Assembly (NCBI RefSeq): GCF_000321225.1
Contig: NW_004450566.1
Coordinates: 3,385,824-3,449,823 of the forward strand
Source: Odobenus rosmarus divergens
Taxonomy: Eukaryota > Chordata > Mammalia > Carnivora > Odobenidae
Direction: 5' to 3'
Length of the DNA stretch: 64,000 bases
Shown here: positions 1 to 12,099 of the stretch, piece after piece
Layout of the letters: each line of letters starts with the position of its first letter
Numbering within the stretch: position 1 is the first letter of the stretch
Made by a program: the position numbers and the translations under genes
Notes under the pieces: generated by a model
Database searches by the model: none
What the model was told of the DNA's origin: nothing
Seen by the model: the letters and a program-made list of their open reading frames with translations, nothing else

Positions 1-885
1 TTGGTTAAACAAAGATATCACATGTAAACTTAACGGATTTGCCATTTGATAAATATACGTTTTCTAAAAATATCTCAAAGATTTGTGTGCAAATTTATGT
101 GCCACCTCATCCATGAACAAATGTACATTCTCTACTCATGTTGAGAATTAGTAGAAATTCTAGACATGTTACTAATTCTAATTAGTTACATTCTCTACTA
201 TGTTGAAAAGGCAAATACTCAAGAGTTGAAAAGGTTTTCCCCCGGATACTAGAATTAGTTGGGAGATGGGGCTACAAGTTCACATGTATAAGTATGTCCC
301 TACAAGGGGACTCTATGAAAGCACGAACTTCCCACTTTCACATTAGGCTGTTTGTCTTCAAGTTATTGAGCAGAAAGTTGTTTCAAAGGAAAACCCTTGA
401 GGCCTTAAGATTTTGCCTTTTACTCGGGATTGTAGTTTAGTGTTCCTTGTAGGCTATCATGCTGCCTCTTCTCCTATGTCTTAGAATCCTTTCCCTGTCT
501 TGGAATGGTTTTTGGAAGTGAAACTGACATCTCATACAAAGGTGAAGGGACCCTTAAAATTAATCTTGAAATATTCTAGTCAAATATGTTCTTTCCTCTT
601 GTTTCAACTTTATCTTAAAATTCATTTCTTCTCCTTTGCAAAGAAAATGTTTGCACACTGTGCTGCATAAGAGCTTTCATGGCTGATGATGTGGTTTAGT
701 GTTTGAGTTCTACCTCCTTTCAGGCAATTAATATCTCGAATTCTCTTTTGACCAACTCTAGAGGATTGTTCAGACACCTCTGTAATACTGAAAAACTGCC
801 ATAATATGTCTCTGATCTTGAAATATGAATGGAATTCAACTATTTACTATCATACCAAAACACCATGTTAGTCTAGAACCTCATT
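1..885. other. Unassigned AT-rich noncoding DNA
   Basis: No open frame of note, RNA gene or recognisable repeat is visible. The only internal structure is a short direct repeat: TACATTCTCTACT-ATGTTGA occurs at 124-144 and again, one base shorter, at 187-206. Confidence 0.6.
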
Positions 886-1550
886 AATTTCTTTCCTGAA
901 TTATTACAATAGAATCTTAACTACTTTTCTTCTGCCTCGACCCCTCATCAGTTTTTAAGAAAGAAGCCAGTGATACTGTTAAAATGTGTTTAATGCCACC
1001 ATTCTGCCCAAGCATTGCCATGACTTGTAATCTCAGTCAGAGTTAAACCACACTATAAATATATTTGAGAGTCTTTGTAAGCTGGCTCCCCATCCCCTCT
1101 TCCTTCATTATTCCTCTTTTCCTCTCATTGACTCAGCCACATTGACTTCCTCTCTATTCCTCTACCATAACAGGACAACTCTCAACTGCCAGCCCTTAGA
1201 TTTCCATTCCTTCGGCAGGAAATGCTCCTCTATAAAATGTACATAATCCCCACTCCCTCATTTCCTTTAGGTCTTTACTTCAAATTTAGATTCTCAGTGA
1301 AATCTTCCCTGATCATTCTATTGACAATTTTAACCATGTCCCTGACACTATGCTACACTTCCCAGCTTCATTCCCCCCTGGTTGTTATTATTATGCTAGT
1401 TTTCATAATTTATGTATCTTATTATTGCTTCTTTTCTTCACTGCAGTGTCAGTACTGTGAGGGCAGAGATTAGTTTTCTTTCTGTTCTCCACCCACAGGA
1501 TTATTCCAATTGCTTGACAAATATTTCTTTAATTGTTGTAAAGATATATG
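886..1550 (+). repeat. L2 (CR1-like LINE) 3' fragment
   Basis: The segment is colinear with the 3' part of L2. It holds a stretch like the L2 phrase on short supply of matching fragments (tctcagtcagagttaaa), then a reading like cttccctgatcattct. Near 1452-1472 is the phrase ctgtgagggcagagattag, equivalent to the L2 hallmark 'gagggcagggactttg', followed by a remnant of the cttgacaaatatttctt end. An 83-codon frame at 1222-1473 lies inside and has no start context or family match, so I read it as chance. Divergence is high, as expected for an element older than the placental radiation. Confidence 0.7.
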
Positions 1551-2099
1551 ACTATTCTAATATACTGGCCACTTGCTGAGAAACTGAAACAATTTTGTCA
1601 TAAAAAAATTATATGTATACATATATATGTAAAAGTGTTCATTGAAAGTGGATTTATTTTATAATCTCTTATTTTTTTATTGATAGTCACTGTTTTTGCA
1701 TGGTTATGATATACACAGATTTCAGTTAGGACAGATTAGTTAAATAATACCGGTCTCCCAACATGGGTCAGATTTCAGTTGCTAGGATATATTAACTGGG
1801 AGTAATTACGTGAAGTACAAACTTGACTGCCTTACCTGAGTCCATAAATCACTATGCAAATAACATAGATCTGCCTCATGATCAATACCAATCCCATCAC
1901 TTCTTTCAAAGTCTATTGAAAATTAGTCACCACACACATACTCAATTTATGCACAGACACTTAGCATGTAGTTGTACTGATTCTTTGTCCCTAGTGATAA
2001 GCCCATGTGATATTTTAAAGAAATGGGCTATTGAATTGGCCAACAAAGATGAAAGTTTAGCACAGAAATTAAAAGTGGTTAACACTTGAAGTAAACTTT
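1551..2099. other. Unassigned; may be the 5' part of the Tigger remnant
   Basis: An 88-codon open frame runs from 1823 to 2089 on the plus strand and abuts the recognisable Tigger segment downstream. Its last part (ILKKWAIELANKDESLAQKL) could be degraded transposase sequence, but I cannot match it with confidence. Confidence 0.35.
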
Positions 2100-2560
2100 G
2101 AATCAACAGAAGTGGAATTAGAGAAGAAATAGCTGATCATGGGAATGTTGACACTGCTGTTAGGAACCTCTGGATACAGTGCCAACAGGGTGGAGTGAAG
2201 GCAAACTTAGAGACATAAAGGAGGAAAGCAGTCGTGAAGAAAAGGATGGAGAAGTCTCAGAGGAAGTGACACTGGCCAAAAAAATACACTAAGGGAATGC
2301 TGGAAACATTTCATGTCACCGAAAGGGCAAGGGATAAAATGTTACCACTGATCAAATTTAGAAAGGCATGTTACAATTTCCAAGACATATGAACGATGCC
2401 CTTTCTTTGGATCATATGACTAGAAGCTAAACACTGTTTAAACTACTGCTACATCAGAAGAAATAAAACACTTTAATCTCATTGTTTCTAATGTAAAATG
2501 CAGTGCAATAAATAAATATTAGTGTATTTTTAAAACTTTATTACGTATTTATAACGGACA
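2100..2560 (+). mobile_element. Tigger (pogo/Tc1-mariner) DNA transposon remnant
   Basis: Frames broken by stops and shifts read a Tigger-like C-terminal transposase segment on the plus strand. It starts with an acidic stretch SREEKDGEVSEEVTLAKK near 2230-2285, followed by FHVTERARDKML at about 2308-2343. The nucleotide sequence gataaaatgtta...tttagaaagg matches the Tigger region encoding 'DKMLEADPNLERS'. The Tigger 3' UTR-like phrase agaaataaaacactttaat follows at 2458. Stops and frameshifts make it a fossil. The transposase is a CENP-B/pogo-type DDE enzyme in intact relatives. Boundaries and subfamily are not resolved. Confidence 0.6.
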
Positions 2561-3685
2561 GGATTTTTAAAATTTTGACAAAAAAAGTTAAAGTTCACAG
2601 GACAGTTGTTAAGATGATAAATTGCCCAGTAACTATTATGGTCCCCTTCTACCATGCAGATTGGGGAATATCATTAAGTGTTTGGGGGCTTACAGAGATT
2701 GATTATTTATTTTGTATCAGTTGATACAAATTGGTAGAAAGAAATTGAAAGGACATTCTATTACATAAATGTTAGGGGCACAGTTGCAGAGCTAAGAACA
2801 CATAGTTTCTATTGATACTGTGTTTTTATGCTGGTAGCAATTTACCCTGGTATCAAGTAATTCAGCCATTTTTTTTAATGTGCATTTTTGTCTGTAGAAC
2901 CGTAACACTAGAACTCTGAACCTTTTTACTCAAGAGGCTTTAAACCAGTTCACAGACCCCTAAGTCAACCCAATTTTTAGTACTTTGATTAATATACTAT
3001 GTTTACCAAACTGATATTTTATCTCTATCATTTGCCTGCAAATGCAAGATCTTGGGTGGTTTGTATTTGGAGATTAGAGACAATAGCATTTAGTTAAGAT
3101 TTTACTATTTAAAAAGTACTCTATCTATATTATTTAATTTGATTTTACAGATTTAGAAATAAAGTGACTGGAATGTGGGCAGATTCAGTGCCATATCATC
3201 AACTAAGTTAATAAAGATAACATGTTTTTGTAAGTGTAATTCTCATATGCTTTCTAGTATGTAATGCAAACTGAACTATAATATATAAAAACCTTTTTTT
3301 TCCAGTCTAGGACATAGTCTACATGCTGCACTGAGGTGATTTCAGGCTTTAATTGGTATTTATGAACTTTGTGATTAGTGTTGTTTTTAACATTTTGGAT
3401 GATTTCTGACAAGCTCCTCAGTCGTTTTCCTTCTTATAATTACTGCTTACTGACTCTATGCCTATTTGTAGAATAGAGTTTTATCATTAGGGCATCACAT
3501 ATCTACTTTATATTGTTTCTTCTTCATTTGTAGTACATCCACACAATCCAAACCAACCCCATCCAGCCTTCAAACCAGGGTAATCAGGCATTAAACAATG
3601 AATGTTTAAATCAGGCATTAAAAATAAATGTATTTCCAGCACAAGGAGATTTTCATTGAATTTCCAGAATCACTGGTAAATTCTA
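2561..3685. other. Unassigned AT-rich noncoding DNA
   Basis: No repeat family or reading frame is recognised. A run of T with GTTTTT near 3690 marks the poly(A) side of the next L1. Confidence 0.55.
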
Positions 3686-6345
3686 TTATTATTTTTTTGT
3701 TTTTAAAATAAGGTTTTAATTTTAAAATTAATTTAGACTTATGGAAAAGTTGTAATACAGAGTTGCCATTACCCTTATACATAGTTTCCCTTTTTAATAA
3801 CATATTAGTATGGTACATTTGTCACAGATAAAAAACTGATATTGACACATTATTATTAACTGAAGCTCATGCTTTATACAGATTATTTTAGGTTTTTAAA
3901 AATTTAATCTTTTGTTTGTTTGTTTCAATATCCCAACTAAAATATACCATTATGTTTAGTTGTCATGTCAGATTAGGTTCCTCTTATCTATAACAATTTC
4001 TCAGATTTTCTTTGTCTTTGATGACCTTGACAGAATTGAGGATTATCAGATAATTTGTACAATGTTCCTCAATTGGGATTAGTCTGAAATTTCCTTTGAT
4101 GATATTGAGGTTATGGGTTTTTGGTAGGGAGACCATGGAGGGAAATGCCATTCTCATAACATCACATCAAGGGTAAATGCTGTCTATATGATGTTACTGA
4201 TGATGTTTTCATGATCATCAAACCAAAGTCATGTTTGCCATATTTCTTCACTATAAAGTTATTCTTCTGCCCCCATCCCATACTATACTTTTGAAAGGAG
4301 GTCACTATGCACGGCCTATACTTAGGGACTGGGGAGATATGCTTGCCTTACTTGAGGGTGAAATATCAGCATAAATTACTTGGAATTCTTCAGGATGGGA
4401 GATTTGTTTATTCTTTTTGACTTTTTTTTTTAAAGATTTTATTTATTTATCTGAGACAGTGTCAGAGCACAAGCAGGGGGAGGGGTAGAGGGAGAGGAAA
4501 AAGCAGACTCCCTGCTGAGCAGGGAGCCTGATGTGGGGCTTGGTCCCAAGACCCGGAGTTCATGACCTAAGCTGAAGTCAGATTGCTTAACCCACTGAGC
4601 CACCCAGGCACCCCTATTCTTGTCAACTTTTAAAATTTTATTTAATCATTTATTTATATCACTATGGACTAATAGATATTTATTTTATACTTTAAGTTAT
4701 AATTAAATTATCCTTTAAAAAATCTGTTGCTGAATTTTGTCCAGCCTTGGCCATTGGGAGCTTTTCACAGTTGGCTTCTATATGGCTTTTGTTTTATGTT
4801 TGTTTGTTTGTTTGTTTTTCTTTTCAACATACTCAATCATTATTTATTTCTTTTTGAGCATTTCTTTATTTTCTGGCATTACAAGATACTCAAGGCACAT
4901 CTTGTATATCCCATGCCCTCCAGTGCTAGAATCAGTCATTGCTCCAAAGTGTTTCAGTTCCCTTTTTTGGAGAATAATATTAGAAACCAAGATCTGGGCA
5001 ATAAGTGTGATCATTGTTGTCAGGATGTTGATACTTCCAGGTTCTTGGGTGACAGAATAAGGAAGTACATGTATATTAACTCAAGTATACACTCATGTGC
5101 ATAATTGTCTCTCTGTGTGTATATCCATCTATATCTGTATTTAACTAAACATGAACTCATATAGATGCATAATACATTACCATGTGGATCTTTCTAGCCT
5201 TCTCCCATTAACTGTCTCCATCAGCCCACTTCAACAGTTAAGAAGCCTGCCTTCTACACTCTGCAATTAACTTGCTTATTTTTTCAGTTACATTATCCAT
5301 GTATAGCAGTTTCCAAATTGTTACCCTCTAACTCCATGGAAAATAAATTTATCAAGTAGAATACAGTCCTTTATTCTTATAGCCACACTTATTTCCTGAA
5401 CATCTGACATCAATGACCTCCCCACCCTTTTGAGTGAGGTTATTTCATACATTTATAATACAGTTAGAGGGTTTGGGGGGGTTGTTTGTTTGTTTTTGTT
5501 ATAGTCCACATTCAACGCTAGGAACTCCCTACTTCCTAAAATATTTTTTTAGATTCTCTTATGTTAAGGTTTATTTTTGTCCTGTAAACTTCCTTTATTT
5601 TTTGATAAATGCACAGTTGCTTGTACCCACCATTACCGAATCACATAAAATAATTTAATCACCTTACTCTTTGTCTATTTAGTTCTTCCTTCTCCCAAGG
5701 CCCCAGCAACCACTGGTATGTTTATTATCCCCATAGTTTTTCCTTTTCCAGAAACTGATGTGAAACAAAACAATACAATAGTTTTTTCAGACTGACTTCT
5801 TTAACTTAGAAATAAGCATTTATGAATTATCCTTATCTTTGTATGGTTTCATAGCTGATATCTTATTATAGCTCAAAAGTACTCCATTGTATGTTTTCTA
5901 GTTTGTCTATTTATTTACCTGTTGAAGAGCACCTTGATTGCTTCCAGTTTGGGGAGATTTTAAATAAAGTATGTATAAACATTGGCATGCAGGTTTCTGT
6001 GTGAACATAAATTTTCAAATGAGTTAAGTAAATACTTAGGAGTAGGATTGCTGGATCATAAACTCTATTTCGTTTTTGAACAGTCTGAGAAACAAGCTAT
6101 GAATGAGAGTTTCAGTTGCTCTATATCTTCTCCAGCAAATTGTATTGTCCATTTTTAATTTTTGTCTATTCCAGTAGATGTGTGGTAATATCACATTGTT
6201 GTTTTAATTTGCATTTTCCTAATGACAATGTTGAGCATCTTTTCCTATGCTTATTTTACATCTATATGTCTTCTTGAGTCAAGTGTCTTTATAGATCTTT
6301 TGCACATTTTATAGTGGGCTTGTTTTTATTGTTGGCTTTTAAGAT
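3686..6345 (-). mobile_element. Ancient L1 (L1M group), 3' UTR and distal part
   Basis: The order of landmarks fits a minus-strand mammalian L1M 3' region. T-rich poly(A) remnant lies at about 3690. Then come ttagacttatggaaaagttg (near 3734), tttagttgtcatgtcagatt (3954) and ttcagttggcttc (4767 region). Next is the phrase gaaaccaagatctgggc at 4984, and finally the ORF2-proximal phrase taggagtaggattgctgg at 6037. Open frames at 4727-5104 and 4737-5060 are chance frames on the antisense of this element. A younger SINE interrupts it at 4422-4614. High divergence and nested insertion both indicate age. Confidence 0.7.
4422..4614 (-). mobile_element. tRNA-Lys-derived carnivore SINE (SINEC type)
   Basis: Reads on the minus strand from the tRNA-like head (gggtgcctgggtggctcagt near 4614) to a TTTATTTATTT tail at 4435. 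Diverged target-site duplications TATTCTTTTTGAC (4409-4421) and TATTCTTGTCAAC (4615-4627) flank it, 11 of 13 bases alike. It sits inside the ancient L1. Confidence 0.9.
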
Positions 6346-7404
6346 TTCTTTATTTTGGATGCACCGCTTCTATTGGATGTTTTGCCAATTTGTTTTCTAG
6401 TCTGAAGCTTATATTTTTATATACTTCATTCCTCTCCAATGCTCTCAAATGTATCTATTGAAAATAAGAACCAATTTTAGTAACTGGAAGAACAAAGATC
6501 AACAAATCATGCTCTTCTTTTATTGCCCCCTGTAATGATGTAAATATTCTCAACTTACTTCCTCTTGGTCATTCTGGTTCCATTAGTATTCTATAACAAT
6601 TGCTGGAATAAGTGGCTTGTTATTTTTATGCTCTTCAGAATACTTAATGTCTGTTTGAATTTTAGTGATGAAGATAGTATTCCATAACATATGATTAAAT
6701 CTTTAGTTGAGAAATTGCATATATATTTATAATTAACTGTGGGTGGAACTAACATACTGTTTTTGGAAAACCTACTGACCTAGGCATTATGATTTCCAGA
6801 TTAGAGTTCCTGATCTTTTATTAATCAACTGTGCTACCTCTGATCAATTATTTTACCTTTCTCAATCTCAGTTTTCTCAGATTCAACTTTGCTAGGTTAT
6901 CTCAAAGTGACTGTCCCATTCCATGGTGTTCTATACCTTTGCCAGAGATTAAGCTTGCAACACCTGTTATGCTGCTGTCTGTATTTCGGATATGAAGGAG
7001 ATTGATACAAAGAGAAGAAAGAGAAGAGGTATATTTGTGATTTGGAAAGACATTATCATAGTTGTAGGGAATATTGGATATTGTAAACTTTTTTCCTAAG
7101 ATTGTCTTGATTTGACATTAAAATTAAATATAAGTGTATATCTAGCTGTTTTTATTTTATTTGTGAGATTACCAAATAATATGTTAAGAATTTTTATTTC
7201 ACAGAGCTGATTTGGAATCCTATTTAGCTTGCTCTTTTATGATATACAAAGATGTCTTGATTCATCTGAAAAGCTTATGGAGTGATATATATTCCCAGTA
7301 TCATTCAAACCATTTGCTTCTTTGTTGTGTCCTTATAACTTAGTAAGAAATACTAGTGGTAAAATATTTCTTAAAATTTTGTTTTGTTATTTCTAGAAAC
7401 ATGT
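6346..7404. other. Unassigned, with a MIR-like stretch
   Basis: Mostly unrecognised AT-rich sequence. At about 6800-6900 the phrase ttacctttctcaatctcagt followed by tttctcagatt resembles the MIR core (acctctctgagcctcagtttcctcatct) on the plus strand, but it is too diverged to be sure. Confidence 0.45.
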
Positions 7405-7505
7405 TTCCAATTAATCTTCTCAATACCTTTCATGATTGGTACTGTCACCATTTTAAAGATAAGGAAACTGAAGATTATAAAATGTAGGCAAATTAATCAA
7501 AACCA
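7405..7505 (-). repeat. MIR fragment
   Basis: The run accattttaaagataaggaa followed by actgaag is the reverse complement of the MIR/tRNA-core phrase 'cagtttcctcatctgtaaaatgg'. Divergence is considerable. Confidence 0.5.
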
Positions 7506-8468
7506 GCTTCATTTATGCTTTCGATTATATTAATCTTTCCATTAATCTCTACATGGTGCTATTAATATGGGAGTTATAGGCATCAATTCCAATGAGGGCA
7601 AGGAGATAATGTAAGTGATGCTGATTGGTTGAGAGAAAGATAATAAAAGCATCATGATAAATGACAGCTGATAAATTAGCCTTAGGCCATTCTTGCCCAC
7701 TTTAAGATATAATGTTTTTCAAATACACTAGCATGTCTTCTCTTTCTCCTCCTTCTCATTCTTCTTGTAAAAGAATGAAATCTAAAAAGCAGTCATGTAT
7801 CTGAAATATCTGAATTATTCAATATTTGCAGCTAATACAAAACATGTTCTGACATCTTGGTAGACCACATGTCTGATGTGTTGTCTGGCTGTAACTTGTG
7901 TGCTAGTAGTTTCTGAGATGTGTTTTAAAGAAATAGCAGGAATCATTGTAATACTGCTTTTGGTCAACCAGCATGTACACTGACAGGTGCCTCTCATGGA
8001 GCACTGGCTAGGCCACACTGTACGTATATATGCCTCCATTGTGCTCATGTTTTGTCATTTACTTCATACTCTTTGTATTTTATTCTATAAGAACTATAAA
8101 ATCCTTGATCTATACATAATAGAGAGTTCCCAATTCCCATGACATGTAATGGAAAAAACATTAAAAATGTCACCTTTAGATGACTAAAATAATAGACATT
8201 TAGAAATTAAATCATGCTTGATTTATTTTTCAAGTATTTTCTCAATTTGCCATAAAAGATAAATAAATAAAACCACAGGCAAAAACAACAGGCAATAGAG
8301 TGATAGTCTTCCTGATTGGCGTTTCTTGCCAACAACTTTATTAAAATTGAAAACTCAGATGCCTCACACATACTAAATATTTCATAATTAGACATACTCT
8401 CCTCCAGAGCTCTTGACACATTTGATCGACTTTAATGTGTTAGTCCACAGCTACCTCTTTCAGATAAA
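7506..8468. other. Unassigned noncoding DNA
   Basis: Contains a CCAAT-type motif (gattggttgag, 7622) about 20 bases before an AATAAAAG, with no supported transcript. Two minus-strand frames of 70-77 codons (7815-8048 and 8207-8419) resemble no family and have no supporting context. Confidence 0.5.
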
Positions 8469-8545
8469 AACACATAATATCTCATTTTATTGATAAGGGA
8501 TTGGTACCAGAGAACTCACATAACTTCCCAAAGCCACACAGAGAT
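8469..8545 (-). repeat. MIR fragment
   Basis: tctcattttattgataaggg followed by acttcccaaagccacacaga parallels the reverse-complement MIR sequence 'ccattttacagatgagga...cttgcccaaggtcacacagc'. Confidence 0.5.
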
Positions 8546-10095
8546 TTTTTTTTTCACATGGTAACTGTTATTATGGAGTAGAAACTCAACTATTTGAATA
8601 TTATCACAGAAATACATATATTTTTAATTTTGCCTTTTTTTAAAAAAAAATGAAATCATGGACAATCTACAATAACATCAAAGAAGATTTTACAAGTTTC
8701 CAGATTAGTTCCCCATTTTAATTACAAAGAAGGGTCAATCAGATTATTTGGGAAGAAAAGTGTATAAGAAGACACAGCAAATGGGATTGTCTTAAACTGT
8801 AGCCGTGTGTGTGTGTGTGTGTGTGCATGTGTATGTTATGGTGTCACATGGGTTACAATTAGGGATTCTTTCGGGCGACATTTAATGTTCTCTGACTGAG
8901 AAGCTTACCTAGATTTCCTGATTTCCTTTCTTATTATCTACCTGATCTTGTAAGCTTCTTGTTTTAAATGGCTTCTGTAATTTTGCTAGGTTGCCCATTC
9001 TGAATTCAATTGAAAAAAGTAATTTCTATTGAATGATTTCATTCATTTTAATTTATCAATCTAAGTGGTTTTTGATTTTTGAATTATTGTAGTATGAACT
9101 ACTTTCCCATTCAATTTCATACCAAGATTTGGAGAGATTGAAGGCCTTTTAAATGACATTTTAAAAAATAAAATCCTTATGGTTACTTCTTTCCGTATGG
9201 ATGCAGTTTTTTTCTCCCTGTAAAGCCATTCACATATCCACCTACTGCATATATATCCATCAGGAGATATGTTTGTGAATTTAACCTAGCGATCTATAAA
9301 TAGTCTGAGTTGAATATGTTACAAATTATACAAGTTACCTAGTTTCTTTAAATAATATGATACAAAATATGAATCTCAAAGCTTATTGACTTATCTTTTA
9401 AAGTTGGAAACCTGCTTAGATTTTATTGAAGGAAAATCCTAAAATGATAATCACTGTATAATAATTTATTATACCAAATACTCTGCATAATATGGTTCTA
9501 ATACATTAAAAAATCTTCCATTTCTATAACTGTTAAAACTAAACCACTGATACTAGTTTTATGATTTTACATATAATAATAATTACATAAATAGTTATAA
9601 CTATAATTTGGGAATTTATGTAAACTAAGAATAATGATACAGAACTTTAATATATAATACTTTGCATTTTACTTTATATTAGAGCAAGAAAACCACATGT
9701 TTAATATTTGCTGCTATCTTTCTTGGTAATCTTCTGTAGTCAGTTAGGCTGTATTATCAATATGAAGTAAAATCTTTTTAATACTCCAGTTCATATTTGA
9801 AAATATCCATTCTGCTTTATCTTTGTTCAGAACTCACCTTACTCTTGTTAAACCGCCGAAGAGTAGATAAAGAGGTTTTCTATTTGTTTTTTGTGTCTCA
9901 TTTATCTGTTTCATACCAGTTAATTTCCTTTTCCATAAGAGAATCAGATGTGTTTTCCTCAGTTTTGTCATCTAGAGACATTGCTTCTCTTCCTCTTTAC
10001 TGCTCAAGAAAGAGAAAACTATTATTTCCAAATATCTTTGATTTTTTTTTTATTTTAAGGAATGTTATATTAGAAATGAATACCCGGATTTGTAA
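8546..10095. other. Unassigned, very AT-rich
   Basis: No recognised repeat except a GT microsatellite. The 154-codon frame at 9797-10261 is unsupported: its 3' third is SINE sequence read through, and the rest matches no family I know. Confidence 0.5.
8805..8825. repeat. (GT)n microsatellite
   Basis: About ten uninterrupted GT units followed by an imperfect gcatgtgtatg extension. Confidence 0.95.
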
Positions 10096-10107
10096 AATAT
10101 TAGTCTT

Positions 10108-10307
10108 TTCTTTTAAAGATTTATTTATTTATTTGACAGAGAGAGAGAGAGAGAGAGCGAGCACAGGAACACAAGCAGGGGGAGTGGGAGAGGGAGAAGC
10201 AGGCTTCCCGCGGAGCAGGGAGCCCAATGTGGGACTCGATCCCAGGACCCTGGGATCATGACCTGAGCCGAAGGCAGATGCTTAATGACTGACCCACCCA
10301 GGCGCCC
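10108..10307 (-). mobile_element. tRNA-Lys-derived carnivore SINE
   Basis: Minus-strand SINE with a (GA)n-rich 3' segment and an intact ggcgcc head. Perfect target-site duplication AATATTAGTCTT at 10096-10107 and 10311-10322. Open frames on both strands here (into 10261 on plus, 10125-10394 on minus) are translated SINE. Confidence 0.93.
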
Positions 10308-10322
10308 TACAATATTAGTCTT

Positions 10323-10839
10323 AACAGGAGGATCCTGGGCAAGAAGAGAGGATATATTGAAAAATAATGACTGCAAATTAAGATCCTCATACAACCAAAG
10401 ACAAAGGATAATTGAGGTCAGAAAGGAAAGAACTAAAAGGAATTAAGCCAGCAGGTTAAAAAGAGTGCAGTGAGTTATCAGTTGAGCCTAAACTGGGATT
10501 CAAGCCCTTGCAGAGCTCCTCTCCGAATGCATGGATGTACGCAGTGAGAGTGGATGAGGGAGACTGAACGCAACGTCTGTGTGTCTGGGTCCCTTGCTGA
10601 GGTGTGGAGAGATGGAGATCCACTGATGTCTCCTGCCACCCAAGCTCCAAAGACCATGCCTCATTTCTATGGAGAGTGAGCTTGACCAAAGCAAAATGAG
10701 CCATGTGTATGAAAGAGTCTATAAAATTCAAGATGCAGAAATTAGGCCAGGTGACACAGATTTCAAGAAAGTGACACATTTCAGACTTTCTTCAGGAGGA
10801 CACTCTGGTCCCAGCAGTGACACACAAGCTTTGATTAAC
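10323..10839. other. Unassigned segment between two SINEs
   Basis: No repeat recognised. Three overlapping short frames on both strands do not resemble proteins. It holds one copy (10452-10476) of a 25-base motif that recurs at 11875-11899. Confidence 0.5.
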
Positions 10840-10854
10840 AATCCAGGGTTTTTC

Positions 10855-11047
10855 TTTTTAGAAGATTTTATTTCTTTATTTGACAGAGAGAGACAGCAAG
10901 AGAGGGAACACAAGCAGTGGAGGGGCAGAGAGAGAAGCAGGCTTCCCGCAGAGCAGGGAGCCCTATGTGGGGCTCGATCCCAGGACCCTGGGATCATGAC
11001 CTGAGCCAAAGGCAGATGCTTAACGACTTAGCCACCCAGGTGCCTCA
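10855..11047 (-). mobile_element. tRNA-Lys-derived carnivore SINE
   Basis: Minus-strand element. Target-site duplication AATCCAGGGTTTTTC (10840-10854) and AATCTAGGGTTTTTC (11050-11064), one mismatch. Frames at 10669-11004 (+) and 10728-11009 (-) read through it and are not genes. Confidence 0.93.
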
Positions 11048-11064
11048 ATAATCTAGGGTTTTTC

Positions 11065-12099
11065 AATTTGGAAAACATCCTAGGGAAGAAATCAGAGCTA
11101 CTTTTAACCTCTACGGTGACTTTATTAAATTAAATAAATCTCTATTTCCAAAGGAGACTTTAACTCTTTCTGTCAGAAAACTCTGCTAGTATATTGGTTT
11201 TGGAAGAATAAGAACATGTATTGCTACCTGCTGGAGGACCGCCATAGTAAATATGCAAATCTGTTATGTCCAAGATGTGAAAGCTGTCCACAGGTGTATG
11301 CAGTATGGTGTAGGGGTAGGCTCTGGTGGCAAAGGAGCACTTCCCAGAGGACCACAGCGACAAGGTCAGGGGCATAGAAGATACCACTTGCAAGTAGCTT
11401 ATAGATATTGATAAGATAAGTAGGGTGGAAAACATGAGTGTGTTTCACCTGTGCATGGGTCTGACCCTTGTTAAATTCCAGAAACAAGGGAGGTCATAAA
11501 AGGAATCCCCAAAGAAGCTAACTATTGAAATTAAGTATTAATATTACATTACTGTCTGAATATAAATTTTGCTAGGTACATTCTATCTCCTTTTCTTTCA
11601 CAGGGGGATTTAAGTCAACCTTCATTGTGTACTTCATTCAAAAATCTTCTGTTATAAGATTACTGGAGGAAAATAAATGAGACCGTGTACCTTACTAATG
11701 ATTTAAATCAAGCCCTTGGATGTTTACATCCAATCATTTAACTCCTTCAAATGATTCCTGTCAGGTTAAGTGTTGCATTAATTGCTTACATATTAGATAA
11801 TTGTTAGACAATTGTAGACAATGAAAAAAATGTACAGTTTTTGTGAATTTTTATCACTTGATTTCCACAGCTAACAGGTTAAAAAGAGTGTAGTGAGTTG
11901 ATTCCCAGTTCTTTTTTTTTTTTTCTTTTTCCTCATAACATTTATAGTCAGGGATGCAGATGTGGTTGGAGGAAACTGTCTAGAATGTGCCACTGTGGAA
12001 TTTAAGTACCTGGCAAACTGCCTGATGTATGCAGCGTAGTCCTTTCTTCCCAGGGCCTACCCAAATAAATTTTTTCAAACTTGTAATTTAAGAGTGAAG
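11065..12099. other. Unassigned noncoding DNA
   Basis: No family recognised. Minus-strand frames of 87-91 codons at 11160-11487 overlap each other and lack any recognisable domain. Contains the second copy of the 25-base motif (11875-11899) and a T-run at 11911-11923. Confidence 0.5.

Noticed and set aside
1222..1473. 83-codon frame with membrane-like composition
   Set aside because: It is contained in an L2 3' fragment.
4727..5104. 125-codon plus-strand frame with hydrophobic N-terminus
   Set aside because: It lies antisense to an ancient L1 3' UTR and a second frame overlaps it; the hydrophobicity comes from T-rich L1 sequence.
7621..7680. Promoter with CCAAT and TATA-like words
   Set aside because: The words are short, the area is AT-rich and no exon or transcript start is recognisable downstream.
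9797..10261. 154-codon frame, the longest in the window
   Set aside because: The last third is SINE sequence in antisense and the first part matches no family; no promoter, Kozak or splice support.
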